A stretch of DNA of 50,828 nucleotides from Nevskia sp. (lineage in GTDB: Bacteria > Pseudomonadota > Gammaproteobacteria > Nevskiales > Nevskiaceae). Of the stretch, positions 23,099 through 37,622 are shown one piece after another. The stretch is taken from the NCBI GenBank assembly GCA_016779605.1, contig JADHNH010000014.1:1-50828 (forward strand), given 5' to 3'. How positions within the stretch are numbered: position 1 is the first letter of the stretch; the number at the start of each line of letters is the position of its first letter. A model generated the notes under the pieces. That model saw only the letters and a program-made list of their open reading frames with translations. It searched no databases and was not told the origin of the DNA. The position numbers and the translations under genes were made by a program.

Positions 23099-25255
23099 AT
23101 GTTGAGCCAGATTCTGTTGGGGCGCCACGGGCGCCGTCGCATGCGGCCGGGAGCCGGCGCCGTCCGCTGGCTTGCGGCGGCATTGGCGCTGGCGGCGGTC
23201 AGCCTGGCCCCGGCGCGCGCCGACGGCACGCGCGCCCTCCAGTCGATCGACTTCGTCGCCTTGAACCGCGACAGCGTGATGCTGACCCTGACCCTGTCGG
23301 GGCCGGCGCCGCAGCCCGCGGTGTTCGCCATCGACAAGCCGGCGCGCCTGTCGATCGACCTGGTCGATACGCAGCTGGCGCTGTCGGAACGCTATCGCAA
23401 GATCAACGTCGGCCTGGTGCGGTCGGTGGCGGCGGCGCAGGGCCAGGGGCGCACCCGCGTGGTGGTGGAAATGGTGCAGCTGATGCCGCACACCGTCACC
23501 GTGCAGGGCAACAAGATCCTGGTGCAGCTCACCGGTGTCAGCGCGACGCCTTCGCAGCAGAGCGCCGCGGCGGCCGCCGGCGCCGGTGCCGCGCAGGTGA
23601 TCTCCAACATCGACTTCCGCCGCGGCGACAAGGGCGAGGGCCGCGTGGTGGTGACGCTGTCCGACTCGCGCACCCCGGCCGACGTGCGCCAGGAAGGCGG
23701 CAATTACATCGCGCGCTTCAGGGGCGCGGCGCTGCCGGACCGCCTGCTCAAGCGCCTGGACGTGCTGGACTTCGCCACCCCGGTCAAATACGTCGACGCG
23801 CGCCGCCAGGGCAGCGACGTCGAGGTCGTAGTGACGCCTTCCACCGGCGCCGAATTCGAGCAGTTCGCCTACCAGTCGGGCGACCAGTTCATCGTCGAGC
23901 TGCAGCCGATGTCGCCGGAAAAGCTGGCGCAGCGCCAGCGCGAGCAGCCGACGTTCACCGGCGAGCACATCACGCTGTCGTTCCAGAGCGTGGACATCCG
24001 CTCGCTGCTGCAGATCATCGCCGACGTCGCCGGCACCAACATGGTGGTGAGCGACAGCGTGCAGGGCTCCATCGCCATGCGCCTGCAGAACGTGCCCTGG
24101 GACCAGGCGCTGGACATCATCCTGCGCACCAAGGGGCTGGGCATGCGCCGCCAGGGCAACGTCATGCTGGTGGCGCCGCTGGACGAAATCCAGGCGCGTG
24201 AAAAGCAGGAGCTCGACGTCGAGCGGCAGAAGGTGCAGCTTGCCCCGCTGCACTCGGAGCTGATCCAGGTCAACTACGCCAAGGCCAGCGACATCGGCGC
24301 GCTGATCCGCAACAAGACCAGCTCGATCCTGTCCGAGCGCGGCTCGGCGACGGTCGACGAGCGCACCAACACGCTGCTGGTGCTGGAAACCGCGGATCGG
24401 CTCAACGACATCCGTGCGCTGATCCAGCGGCTCGACGTGCCGGTGCGGCAGGTGCTGATCGAATCGCGCATCGTCGTGGCCACCGACAACTTCGAGCGCG
24501 ACCTCGGCTCGCAGCTCGGCGTGACCCAGGTGAGCAAGAACGGCAGCAACGGCCTGGTCACCACCTCGGGCAGCAACACTTCGGTCAACCAGACGGTGAC
24601 CCAGTTCCTCGGCAGCGGCACCTACGGCGTCGACACCAATGTCGCCGACCGCTACAACGTCAACCTGCCGGCGGCGCCGAGCTCCGGCAGCCCCGCCGGG
24701 CTGGCCCTGGCGCTGCTGGGCAACAACTTCCTGGTCGACCTGGAGCTGACCGCGCTGCAGCTGGAAGCCAAGGGCGAAGTGGTGTCCAGCCCGCGCGTGA
24801 TCACCGCCAACGGCAAGCCGGCGCTGATCAAGTCCGGCGTGGAAATCCCCTACCAGGAATCGACCAGCAGCGGCGCCACCTCGGTGTCGTTCAAGGACGC
24901 GGTGCTGTCGCTCACCGCCACGCCGCAGATCACGCCGGACGGCCGCATCATCATGGACCTGATCGTCCACGACGACAGCGTCGGCTCCTTCGTGCCCACC
25001 GGGCAGGGCGGCAGCGTGCCCAGCATCAACACCCGCGAAGTGGACACGCAGGTGCTGGTGGACAACGGCCAGACCGTGGTGCTCGGCGGCGTCTACGAGC
25101 AGACGGTCAACCGCAACGCGACCAAGGTTCCGTTCCTGGGCGACATCCCGCTGCTCGGCTACCTGTTCCGCGAAACGCAGATCCAGGACCAGAAGCGCGA
25201 AGTGCTGGTGTTCATCACGCCCAAGATCGTCAGCGAGGGCCTCAAGGTCGAGTAG
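23099..25255 (+). CDS. pilQ: Type IV pilus secretin PilQ
   Basis: The 718-residue outer-membrane secretin forms the gated pore for the pilus. After a signal peptide (cleavage near ARA-DG, residue 42) come two AMIN domains that bind peptidoglycan (about 48-130 and 165-275). STN/N0 follows (ITLSFQSVDIRSLLQIIADVAGTNMVV), then an N1 domain (IQVNYAKASDIGALI), and the secretin barrel ([35 protein letters not shown] and VPFLGDIPLLGYLFR). The length is usual for the family. It is the last gene of the pil operon; a strong hairpin separates it from aroK. Confidence 0.96.
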   Translation: MLSQILLGRHGRRRMRPGAGAVRWLAAALALAAVSLAPARADGTRALQSIDFVALNRDSVMLTLTLSGPAPQPAVFAIDKPARLSIDLVDTQLALSERYRKINVGLVRSVAAAQGQGRTRVVVEMVQLMPHTVTVQGNKILVQLTGVSATPSQQSAAAAAGAGAAQVISNIDFRRGDKGEGRVVVTLSDSRTPADVRQEGGNYIARFRGAALPDRLLKRLDVLDFATPVKYVDARRQGSDVEVVVTPSTGAEFEQFAYQSGDQFIVELQPMSPEKLAQRQREQPTFTGEHITLSFQSVDIRSLLQIIADVAGTNMVVSDSVQGSIAMRLQNVPWDQALDIILRTKGLGMRRQGNVMLVAPLDEIQAREKQELDVERQKVQLAPLHSELIQVNYAKASDIGALIRNKTSSILSERGSATVDERTNTLLVLETADRLNDIRALIQRLDVPVRQVLIESRIVVATDNFERDLGSQLGVTQVSKNGSNGLVTTSGSNTSVNQTVTQFLGSGTYGVDTNVADRYNVNLPAAPSSGSPAGLALALLGNNFLVDLELTALQLEAKGEVVSSPRVITANGKPALIKSGVEIPYQESTSSGATSVSFKDAVLSLTATPQITPDGRIIMDLIVHDDSVGSFVPTGQGGSVPSINTREVDTQVLVDNGQTVVLGGVYEQTVNRNATKVPFLGDIPLLGYLFRETQIQDQKREVLVFITPKIVSEGLKVE

Positions 25256-25262
25256 CGCGCAA

Positions 25263-25307
25263 CGCCGCGCCGCCGCACCGGCGGCGCGGCGCCTGGCCGG
25301 GCTTTTT
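25263..25307 (+). terminator. Strong GC hairpin with delayed T-run between pilQ and aroK
   Basis: CGCCGCGCCGCCG (25263-25275), loop CAC and CGGCGGCGCGGCG (25279-25291) make a perfect 13-bp stem. The run TTTTT comes only at 25303-25307, 11 bases after the stem. It may act as a leaky terminator or an RNA-processing/stability element, limiting read-through from pilQ into aroK, which starts 28 bases later. Confidence 0.55.
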
Positions 25308-25334
25308 CCGGGCGCACCGGCGGACGATTGGTCG

Positions 25335-25865
25335 ATGGTCTACTCCGGAAACATCTACCTGATTGGCCCGATGGGCGCGGGCAAGACCACCGTCGGCCGG
25401 CGGCTGGCGGAATCCCGCGGCATGCAGTTCGCCGACAGCGACCAGGAAGTCGAGGCGCGTTCCGGCGTCGATATCGCCTTCATTTTCGAGAAGGAAGGCG
25501 AAGCCGGGTTCCGCCGCCGCGAGCGGCTGGCGATCGCCGAGCTGACCCAGCGCAACAACCTGGTCCTGGCCACCGGCGGCGGCGCGGTGCTGGACCCGGA
25601 CAGCCGCCGGTTGCTCGCCGCCCGCGGTTTCGTCGTCTACCTCCACGCCAGCATCGACCAGCAGGTCGCGCGCACCGACCGCGCCGATACCCGCCCGCTG
25701 TTGCAGAGCGGCAACCGCCGTGAGACGCTGGAACGATTACTGGGCATCCGCGACCCGCTCTACCGTGAAATCGCCGACCTCGTCCTCCACACCGACGGCC
25801 GCAACGCCCGCGCGCTCGCGCGGGAAATCGAAGATCATCTCGCCGCAGGCCCGGATGCCGGCTGA
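25335..25865 (+). CDS. aroK: Shikimate kinase
   Basis: The 176-residue enzyme phosphorylates shikimate at O3 with ATP in chorismate synthesis. It shows the P-loop GPMGAGKTT (11-19), the shikimate-binding Asp pair DSDQE, the GFRRRE segment, LATGGGAV and the Arg of the LID region (TDRADTRPLL). The length is normal. It overlaps the start of aroB by 11 bases, the usual aroK-aroB arrangement. Confidence 0.95.
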   Translation: MVYSGNIYLIGPMGAGKTTVGRRLAESRGMQFADSDQEVEARSGVDIAFIFEKEGEAGFRRRERLAIAELTQRNNLVLATGGGAVLDPDSRRLLAARGFVVYLHASIDQQVARTDRADTRPLLQSGNRRETLERLLGIRDPLYREIADLVLHTDGRNARALAREIEDHLAAGPDAG

Positions 25866-26976
25866 GGCCGCGCCGCGCGAGCTGCGCGTGGAGCTCGGCG
25901 AGCGCTCCTACCCGATCCGGATCGGCCCGCACGTGCTGGCCGACGCAGCCAGCTACCAGTCGCTGCGCGGGCGCCCGCTGCGCGTGGTGACCGACGCCAA
26001 CGTGGCGGCGCTCTACCTGGAGCCGCTGCTGGCAACCCTGGGCCTGAGCGCCGCCGAAACCTTCGTGCTGCCACCCGGCGAGTCGAACAAGTCCTGGGCC
26101 AACGCCGAGCGCGTGCTCGACTGGCTGCTGGCCGCGCGGCTGCCGCGCGACGGCGTGCTGGTGGCGCTGGGGGGCGGCGTGGTGGGCGACCTCGCCGGGT
26201 TCTGCGCGGCGGTCTACCAGCGCGGCATCGACCTGGTGCAGGTGCCCACCACCCTGCTGGCGCAGGTCGATTCCAGCGTCGGCGGCAAGACCGCGGTCAA
26301 CCACGCGCGCGGCAAGAACATGATCGGCGCGTTTCACCAGCCGCGCCTGGTGGTGGCCGACACGGCGGTGCTGGGCTCGCTGCCGCCGCGCGAGCTGGCC
26401 GCCGGGCTGGCCGAGGTGATCAAGTGCGGCCTGCTCGGCGACGCGCCGCTGTTCGCACGGCTGGAGCGCGAGATGGAGCGGCTGGTCGGCCTGGACCCGG
26501 AGGCGGTGGCCGAAGCGGTGGAGCGCTGCTGCCTGCTCAAGTCGCGCATCGTCGCCGCCGACGAGCGCGAATCGATGGACGGCGGCGGCCCGCGCGCGCT
26601 GCTCAACCTGGGCCACACCTTCGGCCACGCGGTGGAAACCCATACCGGCTACACGCAATGGCTGCACGGCGAGGCGGTCGGGCTGGGGCTGTGCATGGCG
26701 GCCGACCTGTCGGCCCGCCTGGGCTGGCTGGCGCGGTCCGACGCCGACCGCGCCGTCGCGCTGGTGCGGCGCGCCGGACTGCCGGTGAAGCCGCCGCCCG
26801 GGATGACGCCGGCACATTTCCGCGAGCTGATGGCGCGCGACAAGAAGGTCGCCGGCGGACGCATCCGCCTGGTGCTGCTGCGCGCCATCGGCGAGGCCGC
26901 GATGACGGCGGACTTCGACCCGGCCCAGCTCGAACAGACGCTGCTGGCGTTCTGCGCGGCGGCCCCGGCGCCGTGA
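25855..26976 (+). CDS. aroB: 3-dehydroquinate synthase
   Basis: The 373-residue NAD- and metal-dependent enzyme converts DAHP to 3-dehydroquinate, the second step of the shikimate pathway. Motifs are PPGESNKSW, the NAD-binding [42 protein letters not shown], and the metal-binding residues in [17 protein letters not shown] and WLHGEAV. The ATG at 25855 lies inside the end of aroK. The stop TGA shares its final A with the ATG of dgt (TGATG), so the genes are translationally coupled. Confidence 0.95.
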   Translation: MPAEAAPRELRVELGERSYPIRIGPHVLADAASYQSLRGRPLRVVTDANVAALYLEPLLATLGLSAAETFVLPPGESNKSWANAERVLDWLLAARLPRDGVLVALGGGVVGDLAGFCAAVYQRGIDLVQVPTTLLAQVDSSVGGKTAVNHARGKNMIGAFHQPRLVVADTAVLGSLPPRELAAGLAEVIKCGLLGDAPLFARLEREMERLVGLDPEAVAEAVERCCLLKSRIVAADERESMDGGGPRALLNLGHTFGHAVETHTGYTQWLHGEAVGLGLCMAADLSARLGWLARSDADRAVALVRRAGLPVKPPPGMTPAHFRELMARDKKVAGGRIRLVLLRAIGEAAMTADFDPAQLEQTLLAFCAAAPAP

Positions 26977-28121
26977 TGCTGGCGCCGTACGCCTGCGCGC
27001 CGGCAAACTCGCGCGGGCGCCTGTATCCGGAAGCCGCGCCGGAGCATCGCAGCGAATACCAGCGCGACCGCGACCGCATCGTCCACTCGGCCGCCTTCCG
27101 GCGCCTCGAGTACAAGACCCAGGTGTTCATCAACCACGAGGGCGACCTGTTCCGCACGCGCCTGACGCATTCGCTGGAAGTGGCGCAGATCGCGCGCACG
27201 GTGGCGCGCTCGCTGGCCCTCAACGAAGACCTGGCCGAGGCCATCGCCCTGGCGCACGACCTCGGCCACACGCCGTTCGGCCACGCCGGCCAGGATGCGC
27301 TCAACGCCTGCATGCGCCCCTACGGCGGCTTCGAGCACAACGCGCAGTCGCTGCGCGTGGTCGACGACCTGGAGGACAAGTACGCCGAGTTCCGCGGGCT
27401 GAACCTGACCTTCGAGACCCGCGAAGGCATCCTCAAGCACTGCTCGCTGCGGCGCGCGCGCCAGCTCGGCGAAGTCGGCCAACGCTTCCTCAAGAAACGG
27501 CAGCCGTCGCTGGAAGCGCAGCTGGCCAACGTCGCCGACGAGATCGCCTACAACAACCACGACGTCGACGACGGCCTGCGCGCACGGCTGCTGACCGTCG
27601 AGTCGCTGTGCGAGGTGCCGCTGTTCGCGCGCCACCACGCCGACGTGCTGGAGCACTACAGCGGGTTGTCGCCCAAGCAGGTGCGGCACGAAACCATCCG
27701 GCGCATGATCAACGCGCTGGTGTCGGATCTCACGCAGACAACGCAGGCACGCCTGCGCAAGCTCGGGCCCGCCGACGTCGACGCGGTGCGCGCACAGCCC
27801 GCCCCCCTGGTCGGCTTTTCCGAGCGCATGCGCGCGCAGAGCCTGGAGCTGAAAGGCTTTCTGCGCGACAATCTGTACCGTCACCATCAGGTGCACCGCA
27901 TGATGTTCAAGGCCAAGCGGGTGGTGCACGACCTGTTTTCAGCGCTGTCCTCGGACCTGCGCCTGCTGCCGCCCGAGTTCTTCGACCAGGCGGAAGCCGC
28001 CGGCCGCGGCGACGGCGCCGCCGCACGGGCGCGCGTGGTGGCCGACTACGTCGCCGGCATGACCGACCGTTACGCGCTCGACGAGCACGAGCGCCTCTAC
28101 CAGCCGCGGCGATTGCGATGA
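26976..28121 (+). CDS. dgt: Deoxyguanosinetriphosphate triphosphohydrolase-like protein
   Basis: The 381-residue HD-domain phosphohydrolase would cleave dNTPs (dGTP in characterised relatives) to nucleoside and tripolyphosphate. Visible are [20 protein letters not shown], the HD-box residues in [14 protein letters not shown] and [18 protein letters not shown], the [15 protein letters not shown] segment and the distal Asp in [16 protein letters not shown]. The length fits the shorter dGTPase-like type 2 group. The start is ATG 26976, with GTG 26973 directly before it as an alternative. A long open frame further upstream in this phase is antisense-like noise inside aroB. Confidence 0.93.
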   Translation: MLAPYACAPANSRGRLYPEAAPEHRSEYQRDRDRIVHSAAFRRLEYKTQVFINHEGDLFRTRLTHSLEVAQIARTVARSLALNEDLAEAIALAHDLGHTPFGHAGQDALNACMRPYGGFEHNAQSLRVVDDLEDKYAEFRGLNLTFETREGILKHCSLRRARQLGEVGQRFLKKRQPSLEAQLANVADEIAYNNHDVDDGLRARLLTVESLCEVPLFARHHADVLEHYSGLSPKQVRHETIRRMINALVSDLTQTTQARLRKLGPADVDAVRAQPAPLVGFSERMRAQSLELKGFLRDNLYRHHQVHRMMFKAKRVVHDLFSALSSDLRLLPPEFFDQAEAAGRGDGAAARARVVADYVAGMTDRYALDEHERLYQPRRLR

Positions 28122-29086
28122 TGAAAGCCCTCCGATTCGAACGTGTCGGCAGCCTCGAGGCGCTGCGGCTGGAGCTGGTGCCGGCGCCACACGCGCAGTT
28201 CGGCGAAGTGGTGATCGAAGTGCGCGCGGCGGGCGTCAATCCCGGCGACGTGATGGGGGTGCTCGGGCGCATGCCCTATGCCACGCTGGCGCGCACCCCG
28301 GGCCGCGACTTCGCCGGCGTGGTCGTCGAAGGTCCGCCGGAACTGATCGGCGAGGCGGTATGGGGCACCGGCAAGGAGTTCGGCCATGCGCGCGACGGCA
28401 GCCATGCGCAGCGCATCGTCGCGCCGCTCGACGGCATCGCGCCCAAGCCGGCCGGCCTGTCGTTCGCCCAGGCGGCCGCCTGCGGCGTGCCCTACACCAC
28501 CGCCTGGGACGCCCTGGAGCGCACCCGCCAGGAAGCCGGCGACGGCGTGCTGGTGATCGGCGCCGCCGGCGCGGTCGGGCGCGCGGCGCTGGCGCTGGCG
28601 CGCTGGCGCGGCGCCCAGGTGGTGGGCGCGGTGCGGCGGCCGCAGCAGGCCCAGGCACTGGCCGCGGAGGGCATCGAGACGATCCTCCTGGACGGCGCAA
28701 TCGACCTGGAGTCGGCGGTGCGGCGGCATTTTCCGGCGGGCGCGGACGTGGTGCTGGACGCCACCGGCGCCTGGCTGGCGCAGTCGGTGACGGCGCTGGC
28801 CGATTTCGGGCGGCTGGCGGTGATCGCCGCGCCGGCCGACGGCCTGTCGGAGCTGCCGCAGCGCGAGCTGTACCGGCGCGGCGCGGGCATCGTCGGCGTC
28901 AATTCGCTGCTTTACGGCTGCCGCACCTGCGCGCAGATGCTGGACCGGTTCAGCGTGGCCTTCGCCACCGGCCTGCTGCCGCTGCCGCCAGCGCCGGAGG
29001 AGCGGCCGCTGGATGCCGCGCTGGGCGCCTACCGCGACGTCGCCCAGCGCGTCGCCGGCAAGATCGTCCTGGTCAACACCGCCTGA
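28118..29086 (+). CDS. Zinc-free MDR-family quinone oxidoreductase-like protein
   Basis: The 322-residue medium-chain dehydrogenase/reductase begins with a GroES-like domain ([38 protein letters not shown] and [10 protein letters not shown]). A Rossmann NAD(P) domain follows ([34 protein letters not shown]). Cysteine ligands for structural zinc are absent, as in the quinone oxidoreductase branch. The likely reaction is NADPH-dependent reduction of quinones or enones; the substrate is unknown. It overlaps dgt by 4 bases (ATGATGA context), so it is the last gene of the aroKB-dgt run. Start at ATG 28118 or ATG 28121. Confidence 0.88.
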   Translation: MMKALRFERVGSLEALRLELVPAPHAQFGEVVIEVRAAGVNPGDVMGVLGRMPYATLARTPGRDFAGVVVEGPPELIGEAVWGTGKEFGHARDGSHAQRIVAPLDGIAPKPAGLSFAQAAACGVPYTTAWDALERTRQEAGDGVLVIGAAGAVGRAALALARWRGAQVVGAVRRPQQAQALAAEGIETILLDGAIDLESAVRRHFPAGADVVLDATGAWLAQSVTALADFGRLAVIAAPADGLSELPQRELYRRGAGIVGVNSLLYGCRTCAQMLDRFSVAFATGLLPLPPAPEERPLDAALGAYRDVAQRVAGKIVLVNTA

Positions 29087-29122
29087 CACTCCGCCGTGCT
29101 CGGCCGGCGCGCTTGCGGTGAA

Positions 29123-29150
29123 TTGACGGACCATTCTTTGCATCTATAAT
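29123..29150 (+). promoter_or_regulatory. Near-consensus sigma-70 promoter of gltBD
   Basis: TTGACG (29123-29128), a 16-base spacer and a perfect TATAAT (29145-29150) predict transcription from about 29157. That leaves an untranslated leader of about 147 bases before gltB. The leader contains the perfect hairpin TGCGGCAG-N7-CTGCCGCA (29163-29185) and a smaller GGCCCT-TGA-AGGGCC stem, but no T-run that would make an attenuator. Confidence 0.8.
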
Positions 29151-29303
29151 GCTGTGTTGCGCTGCGGCAGACGATGGCTGCCGCAAAGCCTGCCGCTCAA
29201 GTCCCGCCCGGGCCCTTGAAGGGCCGTTCGAAATCAAGGCCAGCACACACGGCAGGATGGCGCGCCGCCGCCAACGGCGCCAACCAGACAACCGAGACGC
29301 GTC

Positions 29304-33785
<4,482 letters not shown>

Positions 33786-33786
33786 A

Positions 33787-33919
33787 GCCGGGAATGGAAA
33801 ATCGGGAATCGGGAATCGCAAAAACGGTTCGCCGCTTGTTTGCGATCCTCCGTTCTCCCGGCGTTAAAACGGTTCGCGGTTTCCTTACGATTCCCCATTC
33901 CCAACTCCCGATTCCCGGC
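33787..33919. repeat. REP-like inverted repeat between gltB and gltD
   Basis: The left arm begins GCCGGGAATGGAAAATCGGG and the right arm ends ACTCCCGATTCCCGGC. The reverse complement of the right arm reads GCCGGGAATCGGGAGTTGGG, so the 133-nt unit can fold on itself. Each arm carries several GGGAATCG-type units, and AAAACGGTTCGC is repeated directly in the middle. It starts 2 bases after the gltB stop and ends 9 bases before gltD, filling the gap exactly. A further arm of the same family occurs at 50099-50132. Confidence 0.85.
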
Positions 33920-33925
33920 ATTTAA

Positions 33926-35335
<1,410 letters not shown>

Positions 35336-35382
35336 CCGCGGCGTCAGCCGATCCCGAGCGGGTCGGCGCTGCCACGTGCACG

Positions 35383-35410
35383 AAACGGCCCGCTTGCGCG
35401 GGCCGTTTTT
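35383..35410 (+). terminator. Intrinsic terminator of gltBD
   Basis: AAACGGCCCGC (35383-35393), loop TTGC and GCGGGCCGTTT (35398-35408) give a perfect 11-bp stem that runs into TTTTT. It lies 47 bases after the gltD stop and insulates the nirK operon promoter that follows. Confidence 0.93.
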
Positions 35411-35460
35411 CGTTTGGCTTGCCGGTTTCGCCGCCGCGGCGCCGGCGGTGATCCCGTGGT

Positions 35461-35474
35461 TTGATGCAGATCAA
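35461..35474 (+). promoter_or_regulatory. Perfect FNR/ANR/DNR-type box upstream of the nirK operon
   Basis: TTGATGCAGATCAA matches the FNR-family consensus TTGAT-N4-ATCAA at every fixed position. Its centre (35467.5) is 41.5 bases before a start site near 35509, as predicted from the TAATGT -10 element at 35498-35503. This is the classic class II activator position. The site predicts induction under low oxygen and/or nitric oxide by an FNR, ANR or DNR/NnrR-like regulator, which is not encoded in this window. Confidence 0.88.
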
Positions 35475-35481
35475 TTCTTCG

Positions 35482-35503
35482 CGTGATATTTCTCACGTAA
35501 TGT
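35482..35503 (+). promoter_or_regulatory. Core promoter of the nirK operon with an overlapping palindrome
   Basis: CGTGATATTTCTCACG (35482-35497) is a perfect CGTGA-N6-TCACG inverted repeat. It abuts the putative -10 element TAATGT (35498-35503). The form resembles a CRP/CLP-type site (TGTGA-N6-TCACA) with changed outer bases. Lying between the FNR box and the -10, it would block transcription if bound. No regulator can be named. The bases from here to 35631 contain no other gene. Confidence 0.6.
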
Positions 35504-35631
35504 CGGTCGTCGGCGCATGCCGGCCATGCACTATGGAACCGCTGTCTTGACCGCGACCACGCGCAGGGAGCTCGACGGGCCCGCCGAGCTCGCCAGGAGC
35601 CGCCGCCAAGCTGCGGCACGGCGGCCGCGCC

Positions 35632-36111
35632 GTGGCTGACGTGACCCTGGCCCTGGCGATCCACCTGCTCGCGGTGGTGGTGTGGATCGGCGGCGTGGCC
35701 ATGGTGACGACGGTGCTGCTGCCGGCGGTGCAAAGCTTCAAGAGCGCGGCCGAGCGCATCGCGTTCTTCGAGAGCATCGAGCGCCGCTTCGCCCGCCAGG
35801 CCCGGGTGGCCACCGTGCTTGCCGGCGCCAGCGGCTTTTACATGGTGCAGCGGCTGCACTTCTGGCCGCTGTTTGCGGGCGCCCGTTACTGGTGGCTCGG
35901 CGCGATGGTGCTGCTGTGGCTGCTGTTCACCTTGATGCTGTTCGTGGCCGAGCCGCTGTTTCTCGACCGCTGGTTCCGGCAGCGCGCGCAGCGCGATCCC
36001 GAGGGCACGTTCCGGCTCGTGCAGCGCCTGCACCGGGTGCTGCTGGCGCTGAGCCTGGCGACGGTCGCCGGCGCCGTGGCCGGCAGTCACGGCCTGTCTT
36101 TGTTCAATTGA
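35632..36111 (+). CDS. Four-helix membrane protein, CopD-like, first gene of the nirK operon
   Basis: The 159-residue integral membrane protein has four hydrophobic segments, at about 5-28, 60-75, 84-110 and 133-152. The first carries a His ([23 protein letters not shown]), and a charged [15 protein letters not shown] loop follows, as in CopD/DUF2269-like membrane proteins. These resemble haem- or copper-handling proteins, but the function is not established. The start is GTG (35632) without a clear ribosome binding site; GTG 35641 is possible. It lies 26 bases before nirK, downstream of the FNR-box promoter, so a role in nitrite-reductase maturation or electron supply is inferred. Confidence 0.75.
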   Translation: MADVTLALAIHLLAVVVWIGGVAMVTTVLLPAVQSFKSAAERIAFFESIERRFARQARVATVLAGASGFYMVQRLHFWPLFAGARYWWLGAMVLLWLLFTLMLFVAEPLFLDRWFRQRAQRDPEGTFRLVQRLHRVLLALSLATVAGAVAGSHGLSLFN

Positions 36112-36137
36112 TCGCAACAGGATTTGAGGAGCGTGTC

Positions 36138-37622
36138 ATGAAAATGCCGATGCGGCTGCTGATGCTGGCGAGCCTGTGCGCCGCCTGCTGGACATCCGGC
36201 GTGTCAGCCAATCCGCCCGGTGCTGGCGCGAAGGTGCCGGGCGACTTCGGCCCGCCGCACGGCGAGCCGATCCATGCCGAACTCACCAGTCCACCGCAGG
36301 TGCCGCCGCCGATCCACCGCAACTATCCGGCCAAGGTGATCGTGGAACTCGAGGTGCGCGAGGTCGAAAAGGAAATCTCCGAAGGCGTCAGCTACACCTT
36401 CTGGACTTTCGGCGGCACCGTGCCCGGCAGCTTCATCCGCGTGCGCCAGGGCGACACGGTGGAGTTCCACCTGAAGAACTACCCCGACAACAAGATGCCG
36501 CACAACATCGACCTGCACGGCGTCACCGGGCCGGGCGGCGGCGCGGCGTCGAGCTTCACCGCGCCCGGGCACGAGTCGCAGTTCACCTTCAAGGCGCTCA
36601 ACCAGGGCATCTACGTCTACCACTGCGCCACCGCGCCGGTGGGCATGCACGTCGCCAACGGCATGTACGGGCTGATGCTGGTGGAGCCGCCCGAAGGCAT
36701 GAAGGCGGTGGACCACGAGTATTACGTGATGCAGGGCGACTTCTACACGGTGGGCAAGTACCGCGAGCACGGCCACCAGGACTTCGACATGCAAAGAGCG
36801 ATCGACGAGAAGCCCACCTACGTGCTGTTCAACGGCTCCGAAGGCGCCCTGGTGGGCGAGCACGCGCTGAAGGCCAAGGTGGGCCAGACGGTGCGCCTGT
36901 TCGTCGGCAACGGCGGCCCCAACCTGGTGAGCAGCTTCCACGTCATCGGCGAGATCTTCGACCGCGTGCGCTACGAGGGCGGCGTGCACGAGCAGGAGAA
37001 CGTGCAGACCACGCTGATCCCGGCCGGCGGCGCTGCGATCGTCGAGTTCCACCTCGACGTGCCCGGCAGCTACGTGATGGTGGACCATTCGATCTTCCGC
37101 GCGTTCAACAAGGGCGCCCTGGCGGTGCTCAAAGCCGAGGGGCCGGAGAACAAGTCGATCTATTCGGGCAAGGAGGTGGACTCGGTCTATCTCGGCGACA
37201 AGGCGGCGAGCCCGGCGCCGGTGGCGGAAGCGCGCGCCGCCGAGGCCAGCGGCACCCTCACCAAGGAGCAGCAGATCAAGGCCGGCGAGGCGCGCTTCAC
37301 CGGCACCTGCTCGGTCTGCCACCAGGCCAACGGCCAGGGCCTGCCCAACGTGTTCCCGCCGCTGGCGGGCTCCGACTTCCTGATGGCGGACAAGCGGCGC
37401 GCCATCGGCATCGTGCTCAACGGCCTGACCGGACCGGTGACGGTGAACGGCAACGGCTTCAACTCGGTAATGCCGCCGATGAGCCAGCTCAACGACGACG
37501 AGCTGGCCAACATTCTCACCTTCGTGCGCAACAGCTGGGGCAACAGCGGCGACGCGGTGAGCGCGGCCGAGGTGCAGGAGCTGCGCGCCTCGACCAAGCG
37601 GCCCGAGGGCGCGGCGCACTGA
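36138..37622 (+). CDS. nirK: Copper-containing nitrite reductase with fused C-terminal cytochrome c domain
   Basis: The 494-residue periplasmic enzyme reduces nitrite to nitric oxide. After a signal peptide (cleavage near SANPP, residue 24) come two cupredoxin domains. Type 1 copper ligands are H122, C163, H171 and M176; type 2 ligands are H127, H162 and H317. The catalytic D125 and H268 are also present. A linker (about 340-375) leads to a class I cytochrome c with CSVCH (391-395) and a likely axial Met in MPPMSQ. This three-domain form, known from Ralstonia-type enzymes, can take electrons through its own haem. A GAGGAG ribosome binding site lies 6 bases before the ATG. The stop shares a base with the next start. 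Confidence 0.96.
   Translation: MKMPMRLLMLASLCAACWTSGVSANPPGAGAKVPGDFGPPHGEPIHAELTSPPQVPPPIHRNYPAKVIVELEVREVEKEISEGVSYTFWTFGGTVPGSFIRVRQGDTVEFHLKNYPDNKMPHNIDLHGVTGPGGGAASSFTAPGHESQFTFKALNQGIYVYHCATAPVGMHVANGMYGLMLVEPPEGMKAVDHEYYVMQGDFYTVGKYREHGHQDFDMQRAIDEKPTYVLFNGSEGALVGEHALKAKVGQTVRLFVGNGGPNLVSSFHVIGEIFDRVRYEGGVHEQENVQTTLIPAGGAAIVEFHLDVPGSYVMVDHSIFRAFNKGALAVLKAEGPENKSIYSGKEVDSVYLGDKAASPAPVAEARAAEASGTLTKEQQIKAGEARFTGTCSVCHQANGQGLPNVFPPLAGSDFLMADKRRAIGIVLNGLTGPVTVNGNGFNSVMPPMSQLNDDELANILTFVRNSWGNSGDAVSAAEVQELRASTKRPEGAAH

Noticed and set aside
29157-29303. Riboswitch in the gltB leader
   Set aside because: I could see only generic stems and no match to a glutamine or other known aptamer core.
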